Numbered from the stretch's first letter, positions 1 to 8,511 are shown. The stretch: DNA of 64,000 nt from Marinobacter sp. SS5-14b (GCF_030541005.1 NZ_JASSVM010000003.1:455974-519973); one strand, 5' to 3'. Numbers and translations: made by a program. Notes: generated by a model from the sequence alone, not told the origin.

Positions 1-2
1 TG

Positions 3-728
3 GTGCAGCTAACTGAATCGTATGATTTTCCTGCTTTTCTGCATTTACTACTGCTATTCATCTTGGTGCCAGCGTGGCTGTTGTTCTCGTTTTGGGTTGT
101 TCGTCCCACTACCAACTGGCTCATGAGTACCGGTGTTGGATTCCTTCTCAAGCCCTTCGAAAAGACCATCAATAAAAAACTAGACGAAACGCTAGAGGAC
201 GGCTGCAGCGAGTTTAACCGGATCACCGGTCAAGTCCGACTGGCCATGGGTGGTAGACGTTTTTTTGAAGCCCCCTTTGTGGAGTTCGATGCCTACGTAG
301 ATAGGGTGATCCAGCAAAGTGGTGTGTTCTATCGGCTGATCCTGGTGCATCGTTACACCCAGAAATCCTTTCACAACACCGCGTTCAGCTCCATCGAACC
401 CAGTAAGTTTGAAGTGCTGGCAACCTGGGACATGCTCCAGACCTACATGGATGTGACGCAACCATTGCCCGATACCCCACGGCTTGAGCCCTTCCGTCTC
501 CTGGACCCCGTCACCGCCGAATACGACAAAAAAACGGGGCGTAATCCAAGGTATTGGCGTGACCTGAATCTGGAGGCCTGGAAAGAGGGTGAGGGCTGGA
601 CTGAGGTTCACCGGCGCCAGACCAGTTATCCCTGGGATGGCCGAACCTGCAAGCTGACTCCGCAGCTAGGCAAAATATCGATGGAAGAATACCGTAAGCA
701 AAGGCCTGTGGGTGCTTGGCCAATTTGA
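3..728 (+). CDS. Hypothetical membrane-anchored protein (left-edge, start uncertain)
   Basis: Product unrecognised. A GTG at position 3 opens the frame, but it lies against the window edge, so the true start may be further left. As read it gives 241 residues with one strongly hydrophobic segment at about residues 10-34 (rich in Leu, Phe, Ile and Trp), followed by a soluble part of about 200 residues with no motif I can name. This suggests a single-pass inner-membrane protein with a cytoplasmic domain. It reads in the same direction as the downstream toxin-antitoxin pair but is separated from it by about 200 bp that contain a strong hairpin, so it is probably a separate transcription unit. Confidence 0.55.
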   Translation: MQLTESYDFPAFLHLLLLFILVPAWLLFSFWVVRPTTNWLMSTGVGFLLKPFEKTINKKLDETLEDGCSEFNRITGQVRLAMGGRRFFEAPFVEFDAYVDRVIQQSGVFYRLILVHRYTQKSFHNTAFSSIEPSKFEVLATWDMLQTYMDVTQPLPDTPRLEPFRLLDPVTAEYDKKTGRNPRYWRDLNLEAWKEGEGWTEVHRRQTSYPWDGRTCKLTPQLGKISMEEYRKQRPVGAWPI

Positions 729-765
729 TGTTACAAGGATTGTAGATTGCCGCAAGGTTCGCCTA

Positions 766-798
766 TTTCCTCACATGGGGTTTTTGGATGTGAGGAAA
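766..798 (+). terminator. Strong hairpin downstream of the first gene
   Basis: TTTCCTCACAT and ATGTGAGGAAA form a perfect 11-bp stem around an 11-base loop (777-787). No T-run follows, so this may be a factor-independent terminator of poor quality, a 3' stabiliser, or a protein-binding palindrome. It lies 38 bp past the stop codon at 728. Confidence 0.4.
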
Positions 799-858
799 GA
801 CGAAGGTGGAGACTACATCTTTGAATAGCGGAAGTTGTCATCTCGGTAATTTGCCAAC

Positions 859-875
859 CGTTGCAAAATGCAACG
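859..875. promoter_or_regulatory. Palindrome upstream of the toxin-antitoxin operon
   Basis: CGTTGCA-AAA-TGCAACG is a perfect inverted repeat with 7-base arms, centred 60 bp upstream of the antitoxin start at 927. A weak promoter (TTGCAA at 861-866, 16-bp gap, TAATCT at 883-888) would overlap it. Type II antitoxins usually repress their own operons, so this is the natural operator candidate. No other equally good palindrome is visible next to the start. Confidence 0.45.
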
Positions 876-926
876 CCTGTAGTAATCTGTATGCACCAGC
901 CGTGGCAATCATTGCAGGAGGGCATC

Positions 927-1340
927 ATGGCAACAGCAATTCGAATTGATGACAAGCTGGTTCGCGAAGCCTCAGCGGAGGCACAGCTTCAGCGGCGCTC
1001 TACACCCAAGCAGATCGAATACTGGGCGGAGATAGGCAAAATTGTGGCCGGGGAAGTGTCGGCAGAGGACCTGATCTCTATCGCTCAGGGCAATCGCCGG
1101 GTGAGGGTGGAACCATTGGTTCCGGAGCCGGTATCCAGTGATGACTTATGGGCCGAGGTAGATGCAGCCCGGGAATCGGGTGAGCTGGCAAAAGCGATCG
1201 CTCACAATCGTACCGTGTATCAGTGTTCGCCTGATAAACCAGGCTATTTACAGGCGATCTATCCCGACGGCACCCGGCAAACCGGTGTTTTCAAAAATGG
1301 CGCTTTTGTGGCACTGAATGATCGAGATGACGCAGCCTGA
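927..1340 (+). CDS. ParD-like antitoxin of a type II toxin-antitoxin system
   Basis: 137 residues. The N-terminal part resembles the ParD-like antitoxin family: a short basic beta-strand (MATAIRIDDKLV), then an RS..KQIEYWAEIGK segment typical of these ribbon-helix-helix-type DNA-binding antitoxins. The C-terminal half, which should wrap the toxin, ends in a small Gly-rich strand region (about residues 103-130). An upstream ATG-less extension from 861 is possible, but the ATG at 927 has a good ribosome site (GCAGGAGGG at 914-922) and is preferred. It overlaps the toxin gene by 23 bp, so the two are translationally coupled. Expected role: neutralise the downstream kinase-like toxin and autoregulate the operon. 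Confidence 0.75.
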   Translation: MATAIRIDDKLVREASAEAQLQRRSTPKQIEYWAEIGKIVAGEVSAEDLISIAQGNRRVRVEPLVPEPVSSDDLWAEVDAARESGELAKAIAHNRTVYQCSPDKPGYLQAIYPDGTRQTGVFKNGAFVALNDRDDAA

Positions 1341-1902
1341 ACTATGGTTACTGGTTGGTGGCAATGGTTCCGGCAAGTCGACCTTTTATGAGCGATTCCT
1401 TGCTCGCCGGAATTTGCCGTTTATCAATGCAGATAACATTGCCAGAAGCCTATGGCCCGAAGAGCCAGAGAAGCATAGTTATGCGGCAGCCTTGATCGCA
1501 GAAAAGGAGCGATTTCGTTTTTTGGAGGAAGGCGCCAGCTTTTGCTTTGAAACGGTGTTCTCCCACCCATCAAAGGTGGACTTCCTGGGCGCTGCCAAAG
1601 CCGCAGGTTTTCGCATTCGAATGGTTTATTTTCACCTGGAGTTGGTGGAGTTGAATAAGGCGCGAGTCTCTACTCGGGTGAAGTCGGGAGGCCATGGTGT
1701 TCCCGAGAAGAAAATCGAAACGCGCATCCCTCGTACTTTGCAGAATGTGAAGGCAAGCATTGGCCTGGTGGATGAACTCTACCTCGTCGACAACTCGAGC
1801 GCCGAAAAACCGTTCCTGCGGGTGGCTGAGCTTCGCGGAGCAGACTGGATACTGTGTCAGGACGTACTACCTGAATGGGCTGAGACTCTGATCAGGTTTT
1901 AA
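1318..1902 (+). CDS. Zeta-toxin-family P-loop kinase (toxin of the TA pair)
   Basis: 194 residues. Zeta toxins phosphorylate UDP-N-acetylglucosamine or related sugar nucleotides and so block peptidoglycan synthesis. Visible motifs: Walker A GGNGSGKST at residues 14-22, an INADN segment whose D39 matches the catalytic aspartate, CFET at about 76-79 for sugar-nucleotide binding, and a basic lid (TRVKSGGHGVPEKKI...R..R) at about 120-140. The protein is close to a lone kinase domain. The start at 1318 overlaps the antitoxin gene; an in-frame ATG at 1327 is an alternative, and neither has a clear ribosome site, which fits coupled translation. All key kinase residues are present, so it is probably active. 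Substrate not proven. Confidence 0.8.
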   Translation: MIEMTQPELWLLVGGNGSGKSTFYERFLARRNLPFINADNIARSLWPEEPEKHSYAAALIAEKERFRFLEEGASFCFETVFSHPSKVDFLGAAKAAGFRIRMVYFHLELVELNKARVSTRVKSGGHGVPEKKIETRIPRTLQNVKASIGLVDELYLVDNSSAEKPFLRVAELRGADWILCQDVLPEWAETLIRF

Positions 1903-1949
1903 CGAGACGAAAACTCAAGATCACGAATTCAAGATAAGGGAGCCAAGGA

Positions 1950-2798
1950 ATGGCAAGTCCTCTCGTGCAGGCCAGAAGCCTGCTAATTACAGCAGTTTTG
2001 TACCTCACCGCCGGCCAGGCACTTGCAAGTCCCCCAGCCATCCCCCTGGCCAATATCTACCACCCGGGAATCAATCTGGCTGACTACTGGCTCAGTGAAA
2101 AGCTCGATGGCGTACGAGCCTACTGGGACGGCAGCCAACTCTGGTCCCGGGGTGGTCATGTGTATGCGGCTCCGGACTGGTTTACGGAGCAGTTCCCGGC
2201 GCAGCCACTGGACGGCGAACTCTGGAACGGGCGTGGGCGATTTGCCGAGCTGTCAGGTGTTGTGCGCAAGGCTCAACCGGTGGCGCGGGAGTGGCGGGAG
2301 GTGCAGTTCCACGTGTTTGACCTTCCCGTGCCGGATGTACCGTTTGATGAACGGTACCGGGATCTGGCTTCCATCGTTGAGGCCTCTGAATCGCCTTATC
2401 TGGTGCTGGTTGAACAGTACGCGATCGAGAGTCACCGCGAACTGATGTCCGAACTGAAGCGGGTGGTTGCGGCGGGCGGAGAGGGGCTGATGCTCAAGCG
2501 CAAGGCCAGTCACTACCTGGCAGGGCGTTCTGACGATCTGCTGAAAGTGAAAACTCATGCGGATACGGAGGCTACGGTGGTTGCCATTCTTCCCGGCAAG
2601 GGCAAGTACCGTGGCATGATGGGGTCTCTGGAAGTAAGGCTGGAAGACGGCCGGGAGTTTCGTATCGGCACAGGATTCACGGAGGAGGACAGGCTGCGTC
2701 CGCCAAAGCCCGGCACCATCATTACGTTTCGGTACCGGGGATTGACCGCCACGGGCCTACCCCGGTTTGCCAGTTTTCTGAGGGTTCGGGATATCTAG
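1950..2798 (+). CDS. Exported minimal ATP-dependent DNA ligase (LigE-like)
   Basis: 282 residues. Adenylation-plus-OB-fold DNA ligase without extra domains. Motif I is EKLDGVRAY with the adenylated Lys at residue 51; a DGELW motif III, EGLMLK motif IV and LLKVKTH motif V follow in order, and an OB-fold closes the protein. Residues 1-26 look like a cleavable signal peptide (hydrophobic core, then ALA before SPP), so the enzyme is expected in the periplasm, as proposed for LigE proteins of Neisseria, Haemophilus and Vibrio, where a role in DNA uptake or extracellular DNA has been suggested. The ATG at 1950 has GGGAGCCAAGG upstream. It stands alone, 47 bp after the toxin gene. Confidence 0.87.
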   Translation: MASPLVQARSLLITAVLYLTAGQALASPPAIPLANIYHPGINLADYWLSEKLDGVRAYWDGSQLWSRGGHVYAAPDWFTEQFPAQPLDGELWNGRGRFAELSGVVRKAQPVAREWREVQFHVFDLPVPDVPFDERYRDLASIVEASESPYLVLVEQYAIESHRELMSELKRVVAAGGEGLMLKRKASHYLAGRSDDLLKVKTHADTEATVVAILPGKGKYRGMMGSLEVRLEDGREFRIGTGFTEEDRLRPPKPGTIITFRYRGLTATGLPRFASFLRVRDI

Positions 2799-2825
2799 TG
2801 TCCCGTGATGGTTGGTGAGCCAGGC

Positions 2826-3266
2826 TCACCAGCTCCCCACATTTCCCATGCTCGCCCATGGTTCCTGAACTGGTAGCGCCTCTCCCTTCTGCAACAGCTC
2901 AATCGAAATGCCATCCGGTGTGCGGATAAAGGCCATGTGCCCGTCTCTTGGTGGCCGGTTGATGGTCACGCCATGGGTTTGTAGCTTCTCGCACAGGGCG
3001 TAGATGTCGTCTACGCGGAAGGCCAGGTGCCCGAAGTTGCGACCGCCTGTGTATTCTTCCGGGTCCCAGTTGTAGGTGAGCTCAATCATGGGGGCTTTGT
3101 GTTCCCGTGCCCGGGCCTCATCTTCAGGGGCTGCCAGGAAAACCAGGGTAAAGCGGCCTTGCTCGCTGTCTTTCCGGCTGATTTCGACCATGCCGAGCAG
3201 GTCGCAGAAGAAGTGGAGTGTGTCATCCAGGTTGCTGACCCGGATCATGGTGTGCAGATATTGCAT
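2826..3266 (-). CDS. gloA: Lactoylglutathione lyase (glyoxalase I)
   Basis: 146 residues. Isomerises the hemithioacetal of methylglyoxal and glutathione to S-lactoylglutathione. It is a single vicinal-oxygen-chelate module repeat pair with the four expected metal ligands: H5, E62, H80 and E123. The length is close to the E. coli enzyme. The start at 3266 has a CAGGAGAT ribosome site. It is divergent from nothing and convergent with the ligase gene; a short inverted repeat (TGGTGAG/CTCACCA at 2813-2831) spans the gap and the stop codon. The gene behind it (DUF1853) is on the same strand 37 bp upstream and may be cotranscribed. Confidence 0.92.
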   Translation of the reverse strand: MQYLHTMIRVSNLDDTLHFFCDLLGMVEISRKDSEQGRFTLVFLAAPEDEARAREHKAPMIELTYNWDPEEYTGGRNFGHLAFRVDDIYALCEKLQTHGVTINRPPRDGHMAFIRTPDGISIELLQKGEALPVQEPWASMGNVGSW

Positions 3267-3303
3267 GGTGATCTCCTGTGGGGTGAGGATGTGCTCTCAA
3301 GCA

Positions 3304-4212
3304 TTAGCTCTTTTGTTGTGGCCAGCCATGGGGCACGACAAACCAGCGGTCGTGTTCTGCCCAGCATTGTAACTTGGGGTGCCACGTTGTTTCTGCAAAC
3401 AGGGCCGGAATTCCGCGGTCTTCAACCCGTTGAATGGCGGCCCGGGCTTCGTCGGCCTGAGGCTCTTGTGCCTGGCTCCAGGGCCCGATCCAGTGCGGCT
3501 TGTTCAGCGGCACCCAGCGTGTTGTGTCCTGTGCGTCCAGGTGCTTGGCGTAGCACCACTGCCCGGTCAGGTGATTGTCCGGTACGGTATCGGGTAACGT
3601 AACTTTTAGCTCGTCAGGATAGAACAGATATCCGGGCATGAAAATGCGCGGCCTGGCGGTATCGTCGATGCCAAGTTCTGCCAGCACACTTTGGGTTTCC
3701 GGTCGCTGCGCTAATTGGCTCTGGCGTGACAGCAGGTGGCCGGTTTTCAGGTCAAGCCGATCCTGTGCATTGGGGCCATACCACCAGGTAGGCCCGTCCG
3801 GATCGGGAACGCCTAGATAGTATTTGATGGCGATTTCGTGGTGTTCAAGTTCTCCCGATTGTGGATTTCTTACCACAAAATCCAGTTCCCCGATGGTTCG
3901 GCCGTCCTTACGTATTTGCTGGTTTTTCAGAAGGATTGGCCAGCCCATCAGCTCACTCAACATGACTTCGTACAGGCGCTCAAAGTAGTGCCCCAGGCGC
4001 TTTTCCGTGGCCGTCAGCAAGCGTTCGGGAACGGACTCTGGGTGGGTGTCCCAGTGTGTGAGTACAGAAAGATAATCCTCAGGAAGGAACCGGGCCGGAT
4101 AGAACGTGAGTGGTGATGCCAACAACTGGGGTGCTTCACACAGCCAGGCAAGATGGCGTATGGCCGGTGTTTTGAATCGGTGAAGGTTCTGTGGCGCGCG
4201 CAATGTGTTCAT
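3304..4212 (-). CDS. DUF1853 family protein
   Basis: 302 residues from the preferred ATG at 4212; an in-frame start at 4323 would add 37 residues that do not resemble the family. The product matches my recollection of DUF1853: an N-terminal PAIRHLAWL block, then a GELDFVV...H.EIAIKYYLG segment at about residues 125-150 that looks like a PD-(D/E)XK nuclease core (Asp in ELDF, Glu and Lys in EIAIK). Function is unknown. A catalytic role is inferred only from the motif spacing. It may be cotranscribed with gloA downstream. Confidence 0.8.
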   Translation of the reverse strand: MNTLRAPQNLHRFKTPAIRHLAWLCEAPQLLASPLTFYPARFLPEDYLSVLTHWDTHPESVPERLLTATEKRLGHYFERLYEVMLSELMGWPILLKNQQIRKDGRTIGELDFVVRNPQSGELEHHEIAIKYYLGVPDPDGPTWWYGPNAQDRLDLKTGHLLSRQSQLAQRPETQSVLAELGIDDTARPRIFMPGYLFYPDELKVTLPDTVPDNHLTGQWCYAKHLDAQDTTRWVPLNKPHWIGPWSQAQEPQADEARAAIQRVEDRGIPALFAETTWHPKLQCWAEHDRWFVVPHGWPQQKS

Positions 4213-4333
4213 CAGGTCAGGATACCCTATCTGCCTCACACTCTGGCGTTGAACGTTGAGAAAGGGGAGGCATTCGGCGATATCGGTCTCTATAATGGGC
4301 CCGGAATTTATCCAGATACCCACGGAGGGGTGA

Positions 4334-6526
4334 ATGTTGATGCGCGCCAGTGTTGCAGCGCTGCTGCTGTTTTTTGTTGGTCTTGCCGGCTGCTCCCACT
4401 TTCAGAGTGAGCGGCTTTCCTTCAGTCCCCGGCCAGGGGATGTCCGTTATTTCCACGTTAGTGAGTCCATGCTGTTCTGGGCGACCGACGGCTTCCCGGG
4501 CACCGAGGTTGAATACAACCTGTCCAGTTTGGTGAAGGCTGAGGTTACCACCGTTGATGATGGCATCGCTGAACTGAACTCCCGTTCTCTGTCGTCCCTG
4601 TTGCTGAAAAATGGCCACATTTTGTTTACAACCGACAAGGATCCTGCGTTTAGCGAGTCGCTGATGGCGATGAAGGATCTACTGACATCGGGTGTGGTCG
4701 AGCGTATTGACGATCATGGACAAGTGGTTCAGGCAAGGTTCGGGAATCAGGATGCCGTTGCAAAGCTCGATGGCATGGTTCACGAAACGGCATTGGTGCG
4801 GCGTGGTTTAAGCATCATGGCGGCCTGGCAGCCGCGTATGCCGCAACAAAGTCTGAAGATTGGTATGGCCTGGCAAGTTCCTCCTCTGGTTGAGGGTGGC
4901 TTGGAGTTGCCCGAGCTTCGCTATGAAGTTAGTCACCTTGATGAGGACACCGTTACCCTGAAGTTCCAGTCCGCCGGTATCGGCTCCGGAGTGGTGGCTG
5001 ACGATTCAGGGCGAGGCTTTCAGGAGGTTCGGGCCGAGCGGGTTAAAGGTTATCTGGAGCTTGAGCGCCACTCAGGCTGGCCCAGGCGAGCGAGCATCGT
5101 TGCTCATCGGAAACTGGGCAATGATGGCGACACAGCCTGGGTTTCCAGTCAGATGTCACTGGAGCAGGGTGGTCTCAAGCCCTCCAGTAATCGGAACCTG
5201 GTTCACTCCAACGCCGCCTTCGCGCTTTACCATGATCGTACGCGAATGTCAGACCCCTGGTTTGAATCTGAGTATCTGCCTCCGTTCGGGGAAAGAACGG
5301 TTGAAGAATCTTTTGACCGTCTGGCCCGAACGTTGCTCTGGTTCGGAACCGACGTTGTTGATCAGCAGCTTGGCCTGAGCTTTCAGGTGAGCGCCTCGGG
5401 ATTTTCTTCGGTGTTGTTTCACCTGCCAGAGGCAGTGCGATTGCTGGATTCCGGGGGTAAACCGGTGGTTGATGAGGTGGCGGTTGACCCAAGGTTCTTG
5501 ATGGGGAGCTGGTATTCCGTCGCCGATGGAATAGATCCGCCCCTGGTACCGTTTCTGACGGATGGCCTTTCCCAGGCACAGTTGGATTCCATTGACCGGG
5601 TGGAGGTTGACTTGCCGGTAACCGTGCCGGATCAGTTGCACACCCTCCGGTTGTCCGCCGGCGATAGCGTGAAACCGGTGGGTGACAGCGGTATCACCAT
5701 TGCCGTGGATGAATGGGCGCCCGAACAGGTTATATTGCGCGTAACTCGGCCAGAGGGGTATCTGCCCGATGCGTTTCCGCTGATCAAGCCCTTGCCGTTG
5801 ACCGGAGAGGGAGAGCCGTTGCCGCTGTTCTATACCCGTGAGAGCCATTCTTTGTTTGAACCATTAAGGGCAAAAATGGCGGCTGAGTTTACCGAGCAGG
5901 AATTGATGTGGAAGCAGTCAGAGTTTGCGGGGGAAGTGCTTCTGCTTATTGAAGGCCTGCCGATGGCCGAGCGTTATGGCGATTTGATCTACAGTTTGAA
6001 GGCGCCAGCCGGGGAGTCAATCGAAGCCATCGAAGTGAACCTCTACACCACCAGAGACGAAGTGCGAACCTTCTCGGCGGCCAAGGCACTGTCTACCCTT
6101 AACGGTGGCAAGGTTGTTGGCGAAAGATTTCTGACGTACTCCGATGTTCGTGATGTTGAATTTGCTCCGTTGAATCTGTCCGACCTCACCGGTCAGGATG
6201 CTGCAGTTGACTGGCCAAACGTTGTTATGACGACCGCCGTACCGGCTGAGTCCGGCGAGGTCAGGCAAGTTGATGCAAATACCGTTGAGGTGTCCGAAGC
6301 ACTGTTCAGGGATCTGGAATGGGTTCGGGCCACCCAGAAGGTGGTAGGGCTGCCGTTGGTCGCCTATTCCGAGGACGGTTCGGCTTTGAAGCCACTGACT
6401 GATGGTGTGTTTGGTGCTGTGGATGGTGGTTTGGCGCCGGATGGCCGTAAGTTTCGCTTCTGGGGAGAGGTGGCTCGGGTGCGCTATCCGAAGCGGATGA
6501 TGGATGAGCCGGGCCGCGCCCCATAG
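4334..6526 (+). CDS. Large orphan lipoprotein
   Basis: 730 residues, product unrecognised. The N-terminus is a clear lipoprotein signal: a basic start, hydrophobic core, and lipobox LAGC with the acylated Cys at residue 20. Ser at +2 predicts transfer to the outer membrane. The rest is a soluble, mostly beta-rich protein without transmembrane segments or a motif I can name; Cys is absent from most of it. The start at 4334 has GGAGGGG at 4324-4330; the ATG at 4340 is an equally spaced alternative. It is divergent from the DUF1853 gene across 121 bp and is followed by 166 bp before the AAA gene. Confidence 0.72.
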   Translation: MLMRASVAALLLFFVGLAGCSHFQSERLSFSPRPGDVRYFHVSESMLFWATDGFPGTEVEYNLSSLVKAEVTTVDDGIAELNSRSLSSLLLKNGHILFTTDKDPAFSESLMAMKDLLTSGVVERIDDHGQVVQARFGNQDAVAKLDGMVHETALVRRGLSIMAAWQPRMPQQSLKIGMAWQVPPLVEGGLELPELRYEVSHLDEDTVTLKFQSAGIGSGVVADDSGRGFQEVRAERVKGYLELERHSGWPRRASIVAHRKLGNDGDTAWVSSQMSLEQGGLKPSSNRNLVHSNAAFALYHDRTRMSDPWFESEYLPPFGERTVEESFDRLARTLLWFGTDVVDQQLGLSFQVSASGFSSVLFHLPEAVRLLDSGGKPVVDEVAVDPRFLMGSWYSVADGIDPPLVPFLTDGLSQAQLDSIDRVEVDLPVTVPDQLHTLRLSAGDSVKPVGDSGITIAVDEWAPEQVILRVTRPEGYLPDAFPLIKPLPLTGEGEPLPLFYTRESHSLFEPLRAKMAAEFTEQELMWKQSEFAGEVLLLIEGLPMAERYGDLIYSLKAPAGESIEAIEVNLYTTRDEVRTFSAAKALSTLNGGKVVGERFLTYSDVRDVEFAPLNLSDLTGQDAAVDWPNVVMTTAVPAESGEVRQVDANTVEVSEALFRDLEWVRATQKVVGLPLVAYSEDGSALKPLTDGVFGAVDGGLAPDGRKFRFWGEVARVRYPKRMMDEPGRAP

Positions 6527-6692
6527 GTCGCCCGCAGAAATAATATTTCAAAAGTGTAATTAAGTTGATGGCTATGATGTGACCTTGACCCCGCCTGTCA
6601 TTTTACATTTTGTTACATTTCGCGCGACGAACATCGCCTGGGGTGCCGATGAATAGGCTACGTATGGGTCATCAGAAAAGGAGACATCTGAT

Positions 6693-8102
6693 ATGGAAGA
6701 TTGGCAAGGATGCCTGGCCCCTCAGTGCCAGCAGGCGCTGGTGCAGGCCAGGGAAAACGTCGTCAGCCGCGGCGGTTCAGTCATTAGCGCTGAGGATTTT
6801 CTGCTTTCGCTGCTGGATGTTGCTTCCCCGATTGCGCCCTATCTTAAACGGCAGGGGGTGGATCTGGATGAACTGATACGAACGGTACAGGGGGAGCAAC
6901 CCATCGTCGCGGAGGTTCGAGGAGATGGCGATCTGTCTTCCCAGCTCATTTACTGGATTTCGGCCACCCGTGAGGCGACCGAAACGCCTTGGATCGATTG
7001 GCCGCAGCTTTTGTGGGGGTTGGTGAGCTGTGCTGAGCGCTTGCAAGACAAAGCTTATGTGGCTGTATTGGAGCTGGTCAACCAGTGGCCAACCGATTCT
7101 CAAAGCCGTCTATTGCCGACCGTACCCAGTCAGCAGCGGGTGCTGCCGGTTACGATAACGGAGCCGGCGTGGCTTGAGTTGGCGGAGGACGTGGTCGTCG
7201 CGCTTTCCGCTAACCAAAATGGCCTGCTGTGGATCAAAGGCGAGAGGGGTAGCGGAAAAACCACCTGGCTTCAGATGCTTCGGGATACCCCTGGGTTTGC
7301 CTGGTTGCAGATTGACCTTCGGCGCCACGCTGAGGTGATGGCGTTTGATCAGCCGGTGATGCCCTCACAGGATTGTGATGAGTATCACTGGCCAACTCTG
7401 GTGCTCGATAACGTTTCGCCGCCCGAGTTGCTGGAGTTGATGCTGCAACCCAACGGTGTGGCTCGGGAATTGATCACCGGCTGGCACGGCCCCATTTTGC
7501 TGTTGGCCCCGGGAGAGTCGCGGGACCATGCAGAGGAAACCCGCCTTACCCGCTTGCTGGGCCGGGCGCTGGACGTCATGACAATGCCCGGTGTTGGTGT
7601 GATGCAGCGCCAAGCCATTCTTTCGGTACATCAGCCGCACATTGAGAAAGCCTTCAACATTCAGGTATCCGCAGCCGCCCTGGAGTACGCCGCCTCACGC
7701 CGCAGCCGCTGTGTTTCGGGCCCCGGTGGAATGCTGGAATGGGTTCAGCGTGCAGCAAGAAGGCTGGACCTGTTTGCCAGCCGCGGTTCTCTGGAGGCGG
7801 TGGCGGCTGCCGGCAGGAAAGATGTTTTGCAACGGCAATCACTGATGGCCCTGGCTCGAGGTGAGGAGTGGGCCGATACCGGGCCGGGTATGACCGACCT
7901 GGACATCGAGCAGGCAGCCGCAGAGGTTGTCTGGCACGAGCGTGACCGCGCAGGCACGCTTCGGATATTGCAGATAGAGGATCTTCGGCAGGAACTGGAA
8001 CGATGGGTTGCAGCAAGGCCCGGGCCGGTTCACTATGTGCTGCATTGTGAGCAACAGCATGGAGATTCTCTGGGTGCAGGATCTGGAAGTATATATTCGT
8101 GA
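6693..8102 (+). CDS. Clp-N-domain AAA-type ATPase-like protein
   Basis: 469 residues. Residues 1-150 look like a double Clp N-terminal repeat (QALVQARENVVSRGG..ISAEDFLLSLL, then a second weaker copy beginning WIDWPQLLWGLV). A single ATPase module follows: Walker A GERGSGKT at 183-190 and a Walker B-like TLVLDNV at about 235-241, in which the usual DE pair is DN. That and the lack of a second AAA ring and of a ClpP-binding loop separate it from ClpA, ClpB and ClpV. ATP binding is likely; hydrolysis may be weak. The ATG at 6693 has AAAAGGAGA upstream. Its last 44 bp overlap the next gene, so the pair is cotranslated. Function unknown. Confidence 0.68.
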   Translation: MEDWQGCLAPQCQQALVQARENVVSRGGSVISAEDFLLSLLDVASPIAPYLKRQGVDLDELIRTVQGEQPIVAEVRGDGDLSSQLIYWISATREATETPWIDWPQLLWGLVSCAERLQDKAYVAVLELVNQWPTDSQSRLLPTVPSQQRVLPVTITEPAWLELAEDVVVALSANQNGLLWIKGERGSGKTTWLQMLRDTPGFAWLQIDLRRHAEVMAFDQPVMPSQDCDEYHWPTLVLDNVSPPELLELMLQPNGVARELITGWHGPILLLAPGESRDHAEETRLTRLLGRALDVMTMPGVGVMQRQAILSVHQPHIEKAFNIQVSAAALEYAASRRSRCVSGPGGMLEWVQRAARRLDLFASRGSLEAVAAAGRKDVLQRQSLMALARGEEWADTGPGMTDLDIEQAAAEVVWHERDRAGTLRILQIEDLRQELERWVAARPGPVHYVLHCEQQHGDSLGAGSGSIYS

Positions 8103-8448
8103 CCTCGAGCCGGGCGCCGTATCCGGTTGGCTGGAGGCGCAGCTTGATGAGTTGCAGCTGAACGATACGGATGTGTCATCGGTTTCCAAAGGAACCGCTT
8201 TATTCAATGGTGCAAGGATGCGAATTACCTTGTATCCGGGTGCTTTCGGCAAGCGCTTCACTTCATTGGTGATGGAGGGCGAAGAACTGCCCTGGAACAG
8301 TGATCTGGAGTGTGCTCGCAGCGCCTGGCGCGCAATGGAAGGTGAGATCCGGTGCAGTCTTGGTGAGTGGAAGGAAGGCGATTTGGTAGAGGACGAAAAG
8401 TGGTGGCGACTGGATCACCGGGGTGAACAGCAGGTCGTCTGGAACTAG
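8059..8448 (+). CDS. Small hypothetical protein coupled to the Clp-N/AAA gene
   Basis: 129 residues from the ATG at 8059; an earlier in-frame start at 8008 is possible but less likely. The product is acidic, rich in Trp and Glu, and has no recognised domain. It begins inside the last 44 bp of the AAA gene in another frame, and a terminator lies directly after it, so the two form a two-gene operon. A partner, adaptor or substrate role for the ATPase is a reasonable guess and nothing more. Confidence 0.6.
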   Translation: MEILWVQDLEVYIRDLEPGAVSGWLEAQLDELQLNDTDVSSVSKGTALFNGARMRITLYPGAFGKRFTSLVMEGEELPWNSDLECARSAWRAMEGEIRCSLGEWKEGDLVEDEKWWRLDHRGEQQVVWN

Positions 8449-8464
8449 TTCTGTCGCACAACGA

Positions 8465-8495
8465 AAAAAGGCAGCCATAACTGGCTGCCTTTTTG
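8465..8495. terminator. Bidirectional rho-independent terminator
   Basis: AAAAAGGCAGCC, a 6-base loop, then GGCTGCCTTTTT. The 7-bp GC-rich stem is flanked by A-run and T-run on both sides, so it can stop transcription of the operon ending at 8448 and of the cold-shock gene ending at 8512 on the other strand. Confidence 0.88.
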
Positions 8496-8511
8496 TTTCT
8501 TCAGGGCCTGA

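Noticed and set aside
2813..2831. TGGTGAG/CTCACCA inverted repeat between the ligase and glyoxalase genes
   Set aside because: Short stem without a T-run and partly inside the gloA stop; a terminator call is not well supported.
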